DNA of 14,917 nucleotides from an uncultured Bacteroidales bacterium (GTDB lineage: Bacteria > Bacteroidota > Bacteroidia > Bacteroidales > Muribaculaceae): assembly GCA_947177325.1 (NCBI GenBank), contig CAMWUH010000024.1, positions 1 to 14,917 on the forward strand. The letters are read 5' to 3'. Within the stretch, counting starts at the first letter, position 1, and every line of letters begins with the position of its first letter. The translations under genes were made by a program, and so were the position numbers. The notes under the pieces were generated by a model, which saw only the letters and a program-made list of their open reading frames with translations, made no database searches and was not told the DNA's origin. This document shows positions 1-9,005 of this stretch, piece by piece.

Positions 1-10
1 CACTGCCTGA

Positions 11-55
11 AAATAAGAGGCTGCCCCGTAAACCTTAATTACGACACAGCCTCTT
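11..55 (-). terminator. Intrinsic terminator after rpoC
   Basis: Read on the minus strand, 22 nt after the rpoC stop, a 9-bp perfect stem AAGAGGCTG/CAGCCTCTT (47-55 with 15-23) encloses a second inner stem CGTAA/TTACG and is followed by ATTTTC. The stem is strong and the trailing T run short (4 T). This is a good candidate for the end of the rpoBC transcript. Confidence 0.75.
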
Positions 56-77
56 GGGTATGGTGGGATCAGCTTTG

Positions 78-3000
78 TTATGCTTCGGTTGCGATTACGT
101 CGATGGGCTCTTCATCGAGGGGTGAGGTGGAAAGGATGTCGTCCTTGCCTCCGACCACGATGCGCTCGTAGGCGCGGAGTCCTGTTCCGGCGGGGATGAG
201 GTGTCCGCAGATGACGTTTTCCTTCATGCCCTCGAGGGTGTCGGTCTTGCCGTTGATGGCAGCTTCGTTGAGCACCTTGGTGGTTTCCTGGAACGATGCG
301 GCCGACATGAAGCTTGAAGTTTGAAGAGCGGCGCGGGTGATACCTTGAAGAATTTGTTCGGAGGTAGCGGGCAGAGCATCGCGCACTTGGATGGTACGCT
401 TGTCGTTGCGCTTGAGGATAGAGTTTTCGTCGCGGAGTTTGCGGGCGGTAATAATCATGCCGGGCTTGATTGTTTCAGAGTCGCCGGCATCGACAACCAC
501 TTTTTTACCCCAGATGCGATCGTTTTCTTCCATGAAGTCGCGTTTGTCAACGATTTGTTGCTCAAGGAAGTTAGTGTCGCCAGGGTCAAGGATGTTGACC
601 TTACGCATCATCTGGCGCACGATAACTTCAAAGTGCTTGTCGTTGATTTTCACACCTTGCATGCGGTAAACGTCTTGCACCTCGTTGACGATATAGTCTT
701 GCACGGCAGTCGGGCCCATGATGTTGAGGATGTCGTTGGGGGTAATGGCGCCGTCAGAGAGGGGAGTACCTGCACGTACGTAGTCATTTTCCTGAACGAG
801 CACCTGTTTTGACAGGGGCACGAGATATTTCTTCTCTTCGCCGAGCTTAGAGGTAACCGAGATTTCGCGGTTACCACGTTTAACTTTGCCGAATTTAACC
901 TCACCGTCGATTTCAGATACGATGGCAGGGTTAGACGGGTTGCGAGCTTCGAAGAGCTCGGTAACGCGGGGCAGACCGCCGGTAATATCGCCTGCACCAC
1001 CGGTTGCGCGAGGAATCTTAACGAAGATTTCGCCTACTTTGACGTCGGCATTTTCTTCGAGCATCAAGTGAGCGCCCACGGGGAGAGCGTAGGTCTTGAT
1101 GATGTTGCCGTCGCGGTCAACGATGTTGGCTTCGGGCACCTTGGTGCGGTCTTTTGACTCGATGATGATTTTTTCTTCGAGGCCTGATTGTTCGTCGCGT
1201 TCAACGCGGTAGGTGACGTTTTCGGTCAAGTTGGCGTATTTAACTTTACCGGTTGCCTCGCTGACGATAACTGCGTTGAAGGGGTCCCATTCACAGATAA
1301 CGTCACCTTTCTCCACATTGTCGCCATCAGAGAAGTAGAGCTTGGAGCCGTAGGGGATGTTGGCATTGGTGAGCATCATCTTGGTGTTGGGGTCGATGAT
1401 ACGCATTTCGGCCAAACGACCTACAACCACTTCCACTTTGCGGCCTTTAGCGTCGACTTCGTCGGTTGTAACGGTGCGGAGCTCGTCGATTTCGAGTTTG
1501 CCGGGGTAGCGTGAGGTGATTGTTGATACGGCAGCGATGTTAGAAGCCACACCACCGACGTGGAATGTACGGAGTGTCAACTGTGTGCCGGGCTCGCCGA
1601 TTGACTGGGCTGCGATTACGCCGACAGCTTCACCCATTTGAACGAGGCGGTTGTTAGCGAGGTTGCGACCGTAGCATTTAGCGCAAACACCTTTCTTAGA
1701 CTCGCAGGTGAGAACAGAGCGAATTTCAACTGACTCGATTGGTGAGGCGTCGATGCGGTCGGCAGCGGCGTCGTTGATTTCTTCGCCGGCGGCCACGATG
1801 AGCTCGCCTGAGATGGGGTCAACGATGTCGTGAACAGAAACACGACCCAAGATGCGTTCGCCGAGCGAAACCACAACTTCATCGTTTTTCTTGATTTCTG
1901 TGCAGACGAGGCCGCGGAGAGTGCCGCAGTCTTCTTCGTGGATGATAACGTCGTGTGCCACGTCGACCAGACGGCGGGTAAGATAACCGGCGTCGGCTGT
2001 TTTCAACGCGGTATCGGCCAAACCTTTACGGGCACCGTGGGTAGAGATGAAGTATTCGAGTACCGAGAGGCCTTCCTTAAAGTTGGCCAAGATGGGGTTT
2101 TCGATAATCTGACCACCTTCGGCACCGGCTTTTTGGGGTTTTGCCATAAGGCCACGCATGCCGGCAAGCTGACGAATCTGGTCTTTAGAACCACGGGCGC
2201 CGGAGTCAAGCATCATGAACACAGAGTTGAAGCCTTGGTTGGCCTCGGTCATCTGCTTCATGAGGATGTCGGTAAGGCGAGAGTTGACGTGAGTCCAGAT
2301 ATCAATGATTTGGTTGTAGCGTTCGGTGTTGGTGATGAAGCCCATAGAGTAGTTGTTCATCACTTCTTCAACTTGAGCGTAACCTTCGTTAACGATAGCT
2401 TCTTTCTCTTCGGGGATGATAACGTCGCCGAGGTTGAAAGAAAGGCCGCCTTTGAAGGCCATGTAGTAACCGAGGTTCTTGATGTCGTCAAGGAACTGAG
2501 CCGAGCGGGGAATACCGCAGCGCTTGATTACGCGGCTGATGATGTTGCGCAACGATTTCTTAGAGAGGATTTCGTTGACGTAGCCGATTTCCTTGGGCAC
2601 ATATTGGTTAACGAGCACACGACCTACAGAGGTGTTTTCAACGAGGCGTTTAACGGGATTGCCGTTTTCGTCTATGTCGTCAACAACAACCGAAACAGGG
2701 GCGTGGAGTGTTACGCGGCCTTCGTTGTAGGCGATTTCAGCTTCTTCGGGACCGTAGAATTTGAGGCCTTCGCCTTTGTCGCCTTTGCGGAGTTTGGTGA
2801 TATAGTAGAGGCCGAGCACCATGTCCTGAGAGGGCACGGTGATAGGAGCGCCGTTGGCGGGGTTGAGGATGTTGTGGGCGCCGAGCATAAGCATCTGGGC
2901 TTCGAGGATAGCCTCGTTGCCGAGGGGCAAGTGAACGGCCATCTGGTCACCGTCGAAGTCGGCGTTGAACGCTGTACATGCCAAGGGGTGGAGCTGAATG

Positions 3001-4373
3001 GCTTTACCCTCAATCATTTTGGGCTGGAATGCCTGGATGCCGAGTCGGTGAAGGGTTGGAGCACGGTTGAGCAGCACGGGGTGACCTTTCATTACGTGCT
3101 CGAGGATATCCCATACAACGGGTTCCTTACGGTCAACGATTTTCTTGGCGCTCTTGACGGTTTTCACAATGCCGCGTTCGATAAGCTTGCGGATTACGAA
3201 GGGTTTGTAGAGCTCGGCAGCCATGTTTTTAGGAATACCGCACTCGTGCATTTTCAGCTCGGGACCAACCACGATTACTGAACGGGCGGAGTAGTCGACA
3301 CGTTTACCCAAGAGGTTTTGACGGAAACGGCCTTGCTTACCTTTAAGTGAGTCAGAGAGTGACTTGAGGGGGCGGTTAGCATCGGTTTTAACGGCTGAAG
3401 ATTTACGAGAGTTATCGAGGAGTGAGTCAACAGCTTCCTGAAGCATGCGCTTTTCGTTGCGGAGGATTACTTCAGGGGCTTTGATTTCGATAAGGCGTTT
3501 CAGACGGTTGTTACGGATGATAACGCGACGATAAAGGTCGTTGAGGTCGGATGTAGCGAAGCGGCCACCATCGAGGGGCACGAGCGGACGAAGCTCGGGG
3601 GGAATAACGGGCACGGCTTGCAAAATCATCCATTCGGGCTTGTTACGACCACGAGATGAGCGGAATGATTCAACAACCTGGAGGCGCTTGAGGGCTTCGG
3701 TTTTGCGTTGTTGAGAACCATCGCGGTCAGCTGAGTGACGAAGCTCGGCAGCGAGGTCGTCGAGGTTGACTTGCTTGAGGAGATCGTAGATAGCTTCAGC
3801 ACCCATTTTGGCAACGAACTTGTTGGGGTCGTCGTCGGGCAGAAGCTGGTTTTCAGCGGGGAGATTGTCGATGATGTTGAAATATTCTTCCTCGGTGAGG
3901 AGGTCGAGTTTGGCAACACCGCTTTCTTCAGCCACGCCGGGGTTGATAACTACGTAGCGTTCGTAGTAGATGACGGCGTCGAGCTTTTTGCTGGGCAAAC
4001 CGAGCAAATAGCCGATTTTGCTGGGTAATGAACGGAAATACCAGATGTGGGCAACGGGCACAACGAGTTTGATGTGGCCCATGCGCTCGCGACGCACTTT
4101 CTTTTCGGTTACTTCAACACCGCAACGGTCGCAGACGATACCTTTGTAGCGGATGCGTTTGTATTTACCGCAGTGACATTCGTAGTCTTTGACAGGACCG
4201 AAAATGCGCTCGCAGAACAAACCGTCGCGTTCAGGTTTGTAGGTGCGATAGTTGATGGTTTCAGGCTTGAGAACCTCGCCGCTCGATTTCTCGAGAATTT
4301 CTTCGGGGGATGCTAATCCGATTGAAATTTTCGAGAAGCCGTTTTTTGCTTTTGTGTCTTTTCTAAAAGCCAT
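78..4373 (-). CDS. rpoC: DNA-directed RNA polymerase subunit beta'
   Basis: This is the 1431-residue beta' subunit of RNA polymerase, which with beta forms the active-centre cleft. In order I see: the N-terminal zinc ribbon with Cys66, Cys68, Cys81 and Cys84; the rudder/lid region near 340-370 (GKQGRFRQNLLGKRVDYSAR); the catalytic NADFDGDQMA motif at 470-479, whose Asp472, Asp474 and Asp476 bind the catalytic Mg2+; the bridge helix around 780-805; a second zinc site with Cys816, Cys890, Cys897 and Cys900; and the trigger loop around 914-941 (GEAVGVIAAQSIGEPGTQ). All catalytic and metal-binding residues are intact. The length is close to that of the E. coli protein (1407). The start is the ATG giving MAFRKDTKAK; AAGGA lies a little upstream, one of the few SD-like sequences here. 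It follows rpoB after a 145-bp spacer with a hairpin and is last in the transcription unit. Confidence 0.99.
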   Translation of the reverse strand: MAFRKDTKAKNGFSKISIGLASPEEILEKSSGEVLKPETINYRTYKPERDGLFCERIFGPVKDYECHCGKYKRIRYKGIVCDRCGVEVTEKKVRRERMGHIKLVVPVAHIWYFRSLPSKIGYLLGLPSKKLDAVIYYERYVVINPGVAEESGVAKLDLLTEEEYFNIIDNLPAENQLLPDDDPNKFVAKMGAEAIYDLLKQVNLDDLAAELRHSADRDGSQQRKTEALKRLQVVESFRSSRGRNKPEWMILQAVPVIPPELRPLVPLDGGRFATSDLNDLYRRVIIRNNRLKRLIEIKAPEVILRNEKRMLQEAVDSLLDNSRKSSAVKTDANRPLKSLSDSLKGKQGRFRQNLLGKRVDYSARSVIVVGPELKMHECGIPKNMAAELYKPFVIRKLIERGIVKTVKSAKKIVDRKEPVVWDILEHVMKGHPVLLNRAPTLHRLGIQAFQPKMIEGKAIQLHPLACTAFNADFDGDQMAVHLPLGNEAILEAQMLMLGAHNILNPANGAPITVPSQDMVLGLYYITKLRKGDKGEGLKFYGPEEAEIAYNEGRVTLHAPVSVVVDDIDENGNPVKRLVENTSVGRVLVNQYVPKEIGYVNEILSKKSLRNIISRVIKRCGIPRSAQFLDDIKNLGYYMAFKGGLSFNLGDVIIPEEKEAIVNEGYAQVEEVMNNYSMGFITNTERYNQIIDIWTHVNSRLTDILMKQMTEANQGFNSVFMMLDSGARGSKDQIRQLAGMRGLMAKPQKAGAEGGQIIENPILANFKEGLSVLEYFISTHGARKGLADTALKTADAGYLTRRLVDVAHDVIIHEEDCGTLRGLVCTEIKKNDEVVVSLGERILGRVSVHDIVDPISGELIVAAGEEINDAAADRIDASPIESVEIRSVLTCESKKGVCAKCYGRNLANNRLVQMGEAVGVIAAQSIGEPGTQLTLRTFHVGGVASNIAAVSTITSRYPGKLEIDELRTVTTDEVDAKGRKVEVVVGRLAEMRIIDPNTKMMLTNANIPYGSKLYFSDGDNVEKGDVICEWDPFNAVIVSEATGKVKYANLTENVTYRVERDEQSGLEEKIIIESKDRTKVPEANIVDRDGNIIKTYALPVGAHLMLEENADVKVGEIFVKIPRATGGAGDITGGLPRVTELFEARNPSNPAIVSEIDGEVKFGKVKRGNREISVTSKLGEEKKYLVPLSKQVLVQENDYVRAGTPLSDGAITPNDILNIMGPTAVQDYIVNEVQDVYRMQGVKINDKHFEVIVRQMMRKVNILDPGDTNFLEQQIVDKRDFMEENDRIWGKKVVVDAGDSETIKPGMIITARKLRDENSILKRNDKRTIQVRDALPATSEQILQGITRAALQTSSFMSAASFQETTKVLNEAAINGKTDTLEGMKENVICGHLIPAGTGLRAYERIVVGGKDDILSTSPLDEEPIDVIATEA

Positions 4374-4463
4374 ATTTATGTTGTTTCCTTTAGATTGTTA
4401 AGTGAAAAAATCAGAGAGAGAATTGAAGGTTATGATTGGTAGGAGAGTTACATCCTTGCAGGT

Positions 4464-4499
4464 CCGAGACCCGGCAACCGCGTGGTTGCGTCGGGTCGG
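4464..4499 (-). other. GC-rich hairpin in the rpoB-rpoC spacer
   Basis: The 145-bp gap between rpoB and rpoC holds a stem-loop with two stacked 6-bp helices, GACCCG/CGGGTC (4468-4473 with 4492-4497) and GCAACC/GGTTGC (4474-4479 with 4484-4489), around a 4-nt loop. A two-base bulge lies on one side. No T run follows on the minus strand, so it does not look like an intrinsic terminator. A processing, pausing or mRNA-stability element is a possible role, but that is inference. Confidence 0.6.
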
Positions 4500-4518
4500 T
4501 GGATCTACTTTGTAGCTG

Positions 4519-7500
4519 TTAGTTTTCGAGGTTAATGCTCAAGCCTAAGCCGCGGAGCTCGTGCAAAAGCACGTTGAGCGACTCGGGAATGCCTGCGGGG
4601 GGCATGGCTTCACCTTTGACAATGGCTTCGTAGGTTTTCGAGCGGCCTGTAACGTCGTCAGACTTAACTGTAAGGATTTCTTGGAGGATGTGGGCGGCGC
4701 CGAATGCTTCGAGCGCCCAAACTTCCATCTCACCGAAACGTTGACCACCGAATTGTGCTTTACCACCAAGAGGTTGCTGGGTGATGCGCGAATACGGGCC
4801 GATTGAGCGAGCGTGCATTTTGTCTTCAACCATGTGACCGAGTTTGAGCATGTAGATAACGCCTACGGTTGCGGGTTGGTCAAAGCGTTCGCCGGTGCCA
4901 CCGTCGTAGAGGTAGGTTTTGCCATAGCGGGGCAGCCCTGCCTTATCGGTCCATTCGTTGAGGTCGTCGAGGGTTGCGCCGTCGAAGATGGGGGTGGCGA
5001 ATTTCTCGCCGAGTTCGCGGCCGGCCCAACCGAGCACGGTTTCGAAAATCTGACCGAGGTTCATACGTGAAGGCACACCCAGAGGGTTCAAGCAGATGTC
5101 GACCGGAGTACCGTCGGCCAAGAAAGGCATATCTTCCTGGCGCACGATTCGCGAAACGATACCTTTGTTACCGTGGCGACCTGCCATTTTGTCGCCCACA
5201 GAGATTTTACGTTTCTTGGCGATGTAGACCTTAGCCATTTGCATGATGCCTGAGGGGAGTTCGTCGCCGATAGAGATATCGAATTTCTTACGGCGGAGCT
5301 CAGCGTCAACTTCTTTTGATTTGCGGAGATAGTTGACGATAGTGGCGCGGATGAGGTCGTTGGTGTGGGCGTCGTCGGTCCAGTTGCTGAGGTTGACGGT
5401 GTCATACTCGATATCTTTCAACACTGCCGGGTTAAATTTAGAGCCGGCGGGGATAATCTCTGTGCCGAGGAAGTCTTTAACGCCTGCGGAGGGATGTTTC
5501 TCGGTCAGAGTCATAAGCTTCGACACGAGCACTTCCTTGAGGTTGTTGAGCTTATCTTCGTATTCTTCGTCAAGCTTGGGAAGGAGCGCGTTGGATTTAT
5601 TCTTCTTTGTTTTGGCAGCGCGCGAGAAGAGCTGGGTGTCGATAACCACGCCTTTGAGTGAGGGAGAAGCTTTAAGCGAGGCGTCTTTAACGTCGCCGGC
5701 TTTGTCGCCGAAGATAGCGCGGAGGAGCTTTTCTTCAGGTGTGGGGTCGCTTTCGCCCTTAGGAGTGATTTTACCGATCATGATGTCGCCGGGCACCACG
5801 TGAGCACCGATGCGGATTATACCCCGGTCGTCGAGATCTTTGGTCGCGTCTTCGCTCACGTTGGGGATATCAGAGGTCAACTCTTCCATGCCGCGCTTGG
5901 TTTCGCGCACTTCGAGTGAATATTCGTCAACGTGGACTGAAGTAAGGATGTCTTCTTTAACCACACGCTCGTTAAGCACGATAGCGTCCTCATAGTTGTA
6001 ACCTTTCCATGGCATGAACGCCACTTTGAGGTTGCGACCGAGAGCGAGCTCGCCGTTTTCGGTAGAGTAGCCTTCGGTGAGGATATCGCCGGCTTTAACG
6101 CGCTGTCCCTTAGAACAGATAGGACGGAGGTCGATAGTGGTGCTCTGGTTTGTTTTGCGGAACTTGGGAATTGAATATTCCTTAATGGCATCTTCAAAGG
6201 CCACAAATTCTTCTTCTTCAGTGCGGTCGTAACGGATGCGGATAACGCTTGCGTCGACAAATTCGATAACACCGTCACCTTCGGCAGTGATTTGAGTGCG
6301 GGAGTCGCGTATCAGCTGACCTTCCAGACCGGTGCCGACGATAGGCGATTCAGAGCGCATCAAGGGCACAGCCTGGCGCATCATGTTAGAACCCATGAGT
6401 GCGCGGTTGGCATCGTCGTGCTCGAGGAAGGGGATGAGTGATGCAGCTATAGAAGCGATTTGTGTGGGCGAAACGTCCATCAATTCCACTTCAGAGGGAG
6501 CTACGATAGGGAAGTCGGCGTCGAGGCGAGCCTTAACGCGGTCGCGCACAAAGGTGCCGTCGTCGTTCAACGGGGCGTTGCCTTGAGCAATCACTTTGCC
6601 CTCTTCCACTTCAGCAGTGAGGTAAACGATGTCGTCGTTGTTGAGGTCGACTTTAGAGTTTTCGACTTTGCGGTAGGGGGTTTCGATAAAGCCGAGATCG
6701 TTGATTTTGGCGTAAACGCAAAGAGATGAAATCAAGCCGATGTTGGGGCCTTCAGGAGTTTCGATAGGACAGAGGCGACCATAGTGGGTGTAGTGAACGT
6801 CGCGCACTTCGAAGCCTGCACGCTCGCGTGACAAACCGCCGGGGCCGAGGGCCGACATACGGCGTTTGTGGGTCATTTCGGCCAGAGGGTTGGTCTGGTC
6901 CATGAATTGCGACAGCGCGTTGGTGCCGAAGAAGGTGTTGATAACCGATGAAATGGTTTTGGCGTTGATGAGGTCGATAGGTGTGAACACTTCGTTGTCG
7001 CGCACGTTCATGCGTTCGCGGATGGTGCGTGACATACGGGCCAAGCCTACGCCGAATTGGTTGTAGAGTTGCTCGCCAACGGTGCGCACACGGCGGTTGC
7101 TCAAGTGGTCGATATCGTCAACATCGGTCTTGGAGTTGATAAGCTCCATCAGATATTTGATGATGGCAATGATATCTTCTTTTGTGAGCACTTTAACGTC
7201 GTCGGGAATTCCGAGGTCGAGTTTTTTGTTGATACGGTAGCGGCCAACTTCGCCCAGGTCGTAACGCTTTTCAGAGAAGAAGAGGTTGGTGATAACTTCG
7301 CGGGCAGAAGCTTCGTCGGGAGCTTCAGCGTTGCGGAGTTGCTGATAGATGTAGTCAATAGCCTCTTTTTCAGTTTTGGTGGTATCTTTTTCAAGAGTAT
7401 TGAAAATGATAGAGCGGTCAGTTGCTCCGGGAGCATCTTCTTTGTGGAGGAAGATGGTGGCCACGCCTGATTCCATGATAGCCGGAATATTGTCGGCGGT

Positions 7501-8331
7501 TATTTCGGTGTCGCGGTCGAGGATTGACTCAGAGCGTTCGATTGAAACCACCTCGCCGGTGTCTTCGTCAACGAAGTCTTCGTTCCAAGAGCGAACGATA
7601 TTACCTGCCAACTTACGGCCAATGGCTTTCTCCAAGTTGGTTTTGGTAACTTTAACCTCTTCAGCGAGGTCAAAGAGCGATATGATATCGTTGTCAGAGC
7701 CGAAACCGATGGCGCGGAGCAGAGTGGTTACGGGTAATTTCTTTTTACGGTCGATGTAGGCATACATCGCGTTGTTGATGTCGGTGGCAAACTCAATCCA
7801 AGAGCCGCGGAAGGGGATGATGCGGGCAGAATAGAGTTTGGTGCCGTTGGCGTGGGTTGATTGACCGAAGAACACGCCGGGAGAGCGGTGGAGTTGCGAT
7901 ACAACTACACGCTCGGCACCGTTGATAACAAATGTGCCTTTTTCGGTCATGTAAGGGATAGGGCCAAGATAAACGTCTTGGATTACGGTAGCAAAATCCT
8001 CGTGGTCAGGGTCGGTGCAGTAAAGCTTGAGCTTGGCTTTCAAAGGCACACTGTAAGTTAATCCGCGAGTCAAGCACTCTTCGATGGTGTAGCGCGGGGG
8101 ATCAATGTAGTAATCGAGAAATTCCAAAACGAAGTTATTGCGCGTATCGGCAATAGGGAAGTTCTCGGCAAACACTTTAAACAGGCCCTCGTTGTTGCGT
8201 TTTTCGGGGGCTGTTTCCAACTGAAGGAAATCGCGGAACGATTTCAATTGCACCTCGAGAAAATCCGGATAAGGGAGCGGATTCTTTACGGATGCAAAGT
8301 TTACACGGGGTTTTACTTCTGAAACTGACAT
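4519..8331 (-). CDS. rpoB: DNA-directed RNA polymerase subunit beta
   Basis: This is the 1270-residue beta subunit of RNA polymerase and the target of rifamycins. Recognisable parts are the N-terminal protrusion/lobe (GTFVINGAERVVVSQLHRSPG near 132-152), the rifampicin region at about 467-503 (FFGTNALSQFMDQTNPLAEM, then THKRRMSALGPGG), the following RDVHYTHYGRLCPIETPEGP block, the GDKMAGRHGNKG segment, and the C-terminal clamp-binding region with KAQFGGQRFGEMEVWALEAFGA. The positions equivalent to E. coli Asp516, His526 and Ser531 are Asp478, His488 and Ser493, so the classical resistance sites carry the wild-type residues. The start is MSVSEVKPRV, without a Shine-Dalgarno sequence. It is the first gene of an rpoBC unit with its own promoter and a leader of about 390 nt, unlike the usual rplJL-rpoBC arrangement. 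Residues and length are otherwise normal. Confidence 0.99.
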   Translation of the reverse strand: MSVSEVKPRVNFASVKNPLPYPDFLEVQLKSFRDFLQLETAPEKRNNEGLFKVFAENFPIADTRNNFVLEFLDYYIDPPRYTIEECLTRGLTYSVPLKAKLKLYCTDPDHEDFATVIQDVYLGPIPYMTEKGTFVINGAERVVVSQLHRSPGVFFGQSTHANGTKLYSARIIPFRGSWIEFATDINNAMYAYIDRKKKLPVTTLLRAIGFGSDNDIISLFDLAEEVKVTKTNLEKAIGRKLAGNIVRSWNEDFVDEDTGEVVSIERSESILDRDTEITADNIPAIMESGVATIFLHKEDAPGATDRSIIFNTLEKDTTKTEKEAIDYIYQQLRNAEAPDEASAREVITNLFFSEKRYDLGEVGRYRINKKLDLGIPDDVKVLTKEDIIAIIKYLMELINSKTDVDDIDHLSNRRVRTVGEQLYNQFGVGLARMSRTIRERMNVRDNEVFTPIDLINAKTISSVINTFFGTNALSQFMDQTNPLAEMTHKRRMSALGPGGLSRERAGFEVRDVHYTHYGRLCPIETPEGPNIGLISSLCVYAKINDLGFIETPYRKVENSKVDLNNDDIVYLTAEVEEGKVIAQGNAPLNDDGTFVRDRVKARLDADFPIVAPSEVELMDVSPTQIASIAASLIPFLEHDDANRALMGSNMMRQAVPLMRSESPIVGTGLEGQLIRDSRTQITAEGDGVIEFVDASVIRIRYDRTEEEEFVAFEDAIKEYSIPKFRKTNQSTTIDLRPICSKGQRVKAGDILTEGYSTENGELALGRNLKVAFMPWKGYNYEDAIVLNERVVKEDILTSVHVDEYSLEVRETKRGMEELTSDIPNVSEDATKDLDDRGIIRIGAHVVPGDIMIGKITPKGESDPTPEEKLLRAIFGDKAGDVKDASLKASPSLKGVVIDTQLFSRAAKTKKNKSNALLPKLDEEYEDKLNNLKEVLVSKLMTLTEKHPSAGVKDFLGTEIIPAGSKFNPAVLKDIEYDTVNLSNWTDDAHTNDLIRATIVNYLRKSKEVDAELRRKKFDISIGDELPSGIMQMAKVYIAKKRKISVGDKMAGRHGNKGIVSRIVRQEDMPFLADGTPVDICLNPLGVPSRMNLGQIFETVLGWAGRELGEKFATPIFDGATLDDLNEWTDKAGLPRYGKTYLYDGGTGERFDQPATVGVIYMLKLGHMVEDKMHARSIGPYSRITQQPLGGKAQFGGQRFGEMEVWALEAFGAAHILQEILTVKSDDVTGRSKTYEAIVKGEAMPPAGIPESLNVLLHELRGLGLSINLEN

Positions 8332-8416
8332 CTATGTATATAAAGAATGAGTTTGATGGTTTATATATGCACACAACAATAACTCCTCAATGTGCTCCTT
8401 ATTTGTTAAAAATGCT

Positions 8417-8447
8417 TAAAAATTCGTTGCGATGAAGTTTGCAACGA
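8417..8447 (-). terminator. Attenuator-like hairpin in the rpoB leader
   Basis: On the minus strand TCGTTGC (8447-8441) pairs with GCAACGA (8430-8424) over a 10-nt loop and is followed at once by ATTTTTA. A second T run follows at about 8409-8405. The stem is only 7 bp with four G/C pairs, so it would be weak. Its place about 85 nt before rpoB fits an attenuator but does not prove one. Confidence 0.35.
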
Positions 8448-8663
8448 TTGAGGCATCTTCAACGAGGAGCCAACCTCGAGAAGTAAATCTTATTCGATGA
8501 CCGGATTCTCAGTTTTCCCGCACGGGGCGATGGCATCATTAGTGACGCTCGAAGCGTTGGCGATGAAATCGCGGTTGTGCGCAAACCTCAGTCTATCAGT
8601 TCAATCAATCCTTGGCTGAGCCTTAGGGCTCAAAGGCAATTAACAGAGTTAACCGAACAAGAC

Positions 8664-8716
8664 CGATAACCTATCTGGAAATGATTGGCAGGCTCATAAA
8701 TTGAGCCTTGTTATCG
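8664..8716 (-). other. Composite hairpin at the 5' end of the rpoB leader
   Basis: An outer 7-bp stem CGATAAC/GTTATCG (8664-8670 with 8710-8716) surrounds an inner stem GGCTCA/TGAGCC (8691-8696 with 8702-8707, extended by one A-T pair). The outer stem starts within a few nucleotides of the predicted transcript end. The inner arms recur at 8617-8632, so the two hairpins could exchange arms. Confidence 0.5.
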
Positions 8717-8724
8717 CTAAACGA

Positions 8725-8756
8725 CAAAATTAGCAACTCTTTTCGTAAAAACCAAA
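8725..8756 (-). promoter_or_regulatory. Bacteroidota-type promoter for rpoBC
   Basis: On the minus strand TTTG (8756-8753) is followed after 20 nt by TAATTTTG (8732-8725), a perfect match to the Bacteroidota -33/-7 consensus (TTTG, about 19-21 nt, TANNTTTG) used by their primary sigma factor. The predicted start is about 8718-8720. This would drive rpoB and rpoC separately from the ribosomal protein genes. Confidence 0.75.
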
Positions 8757-9005
8757 TATATTTCTTTGTATTTAAGGATAATTAACATTAATTGGTTTTT
8801 CGCGGTGGAAGAGAGTGGGAAATATTAGATGTGTATTGAAAGCAAAGTATCATAATTGCCCGAAAAATAGAAATTCAGAAAGCTCTTTATGATGCATTTT
8901 GACCTATACGCCTTGTTTCGGTTCAATGAAATAAATCGGTTGGTTAATGAGAAAAAGATCGGTAGATATGGTTGATGTCGCGGCCCGCAACGCCCAACGG
9001 TCTTT
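8757..9005. other. Intergenic stretch without recognised feature
   Basis: About 250 bp of mostly A+T-rich sequence between the rpoB promoter and the heptamer array. Both strands were read; no credible gene, tRNA or terminator was seen. It may supply upstream promoter sequence for rpoB. Confidence 0.5.

Larger units (their letters stand above)
8332..8719 (-). promoter_or_regulatory. Long structured 5' leader of rpoB
   Basis: Between the predicted transcription start (about 8718-8720) and the rpoB ATG lie about 390 nt without a convincing gene. Read on the minus strand, several stem-loops follow each other: a composite hairpin at the extreme 5' end (8664-8716); GGCTCA/TGAGCC-type arms at 8617-8622 and 8627-8632; ACGCT/AGCGT at 8545-8557; CGAGG/CCTCG at 8463-8478; and an attenuator-like hairpin with a T run at 8417-8447. 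A 7-bp pairing between 8447-8453 and 8385-8391 would enclose and extend that last region. I do not recognise a known riboswitch or protein-binding leader. Regulation through this leader is inference from length and structure. Confidence 0.55.

Noticed and set aside
1830..3281. A 483-codon open frame on the plus strand opposite rpoC
   Set aside because: It lies wholly antisense to an intact, highly conserved gene. Its translation is low-complexity in character and resembles no family I know; it is a shadow of codon bias in rpoC.
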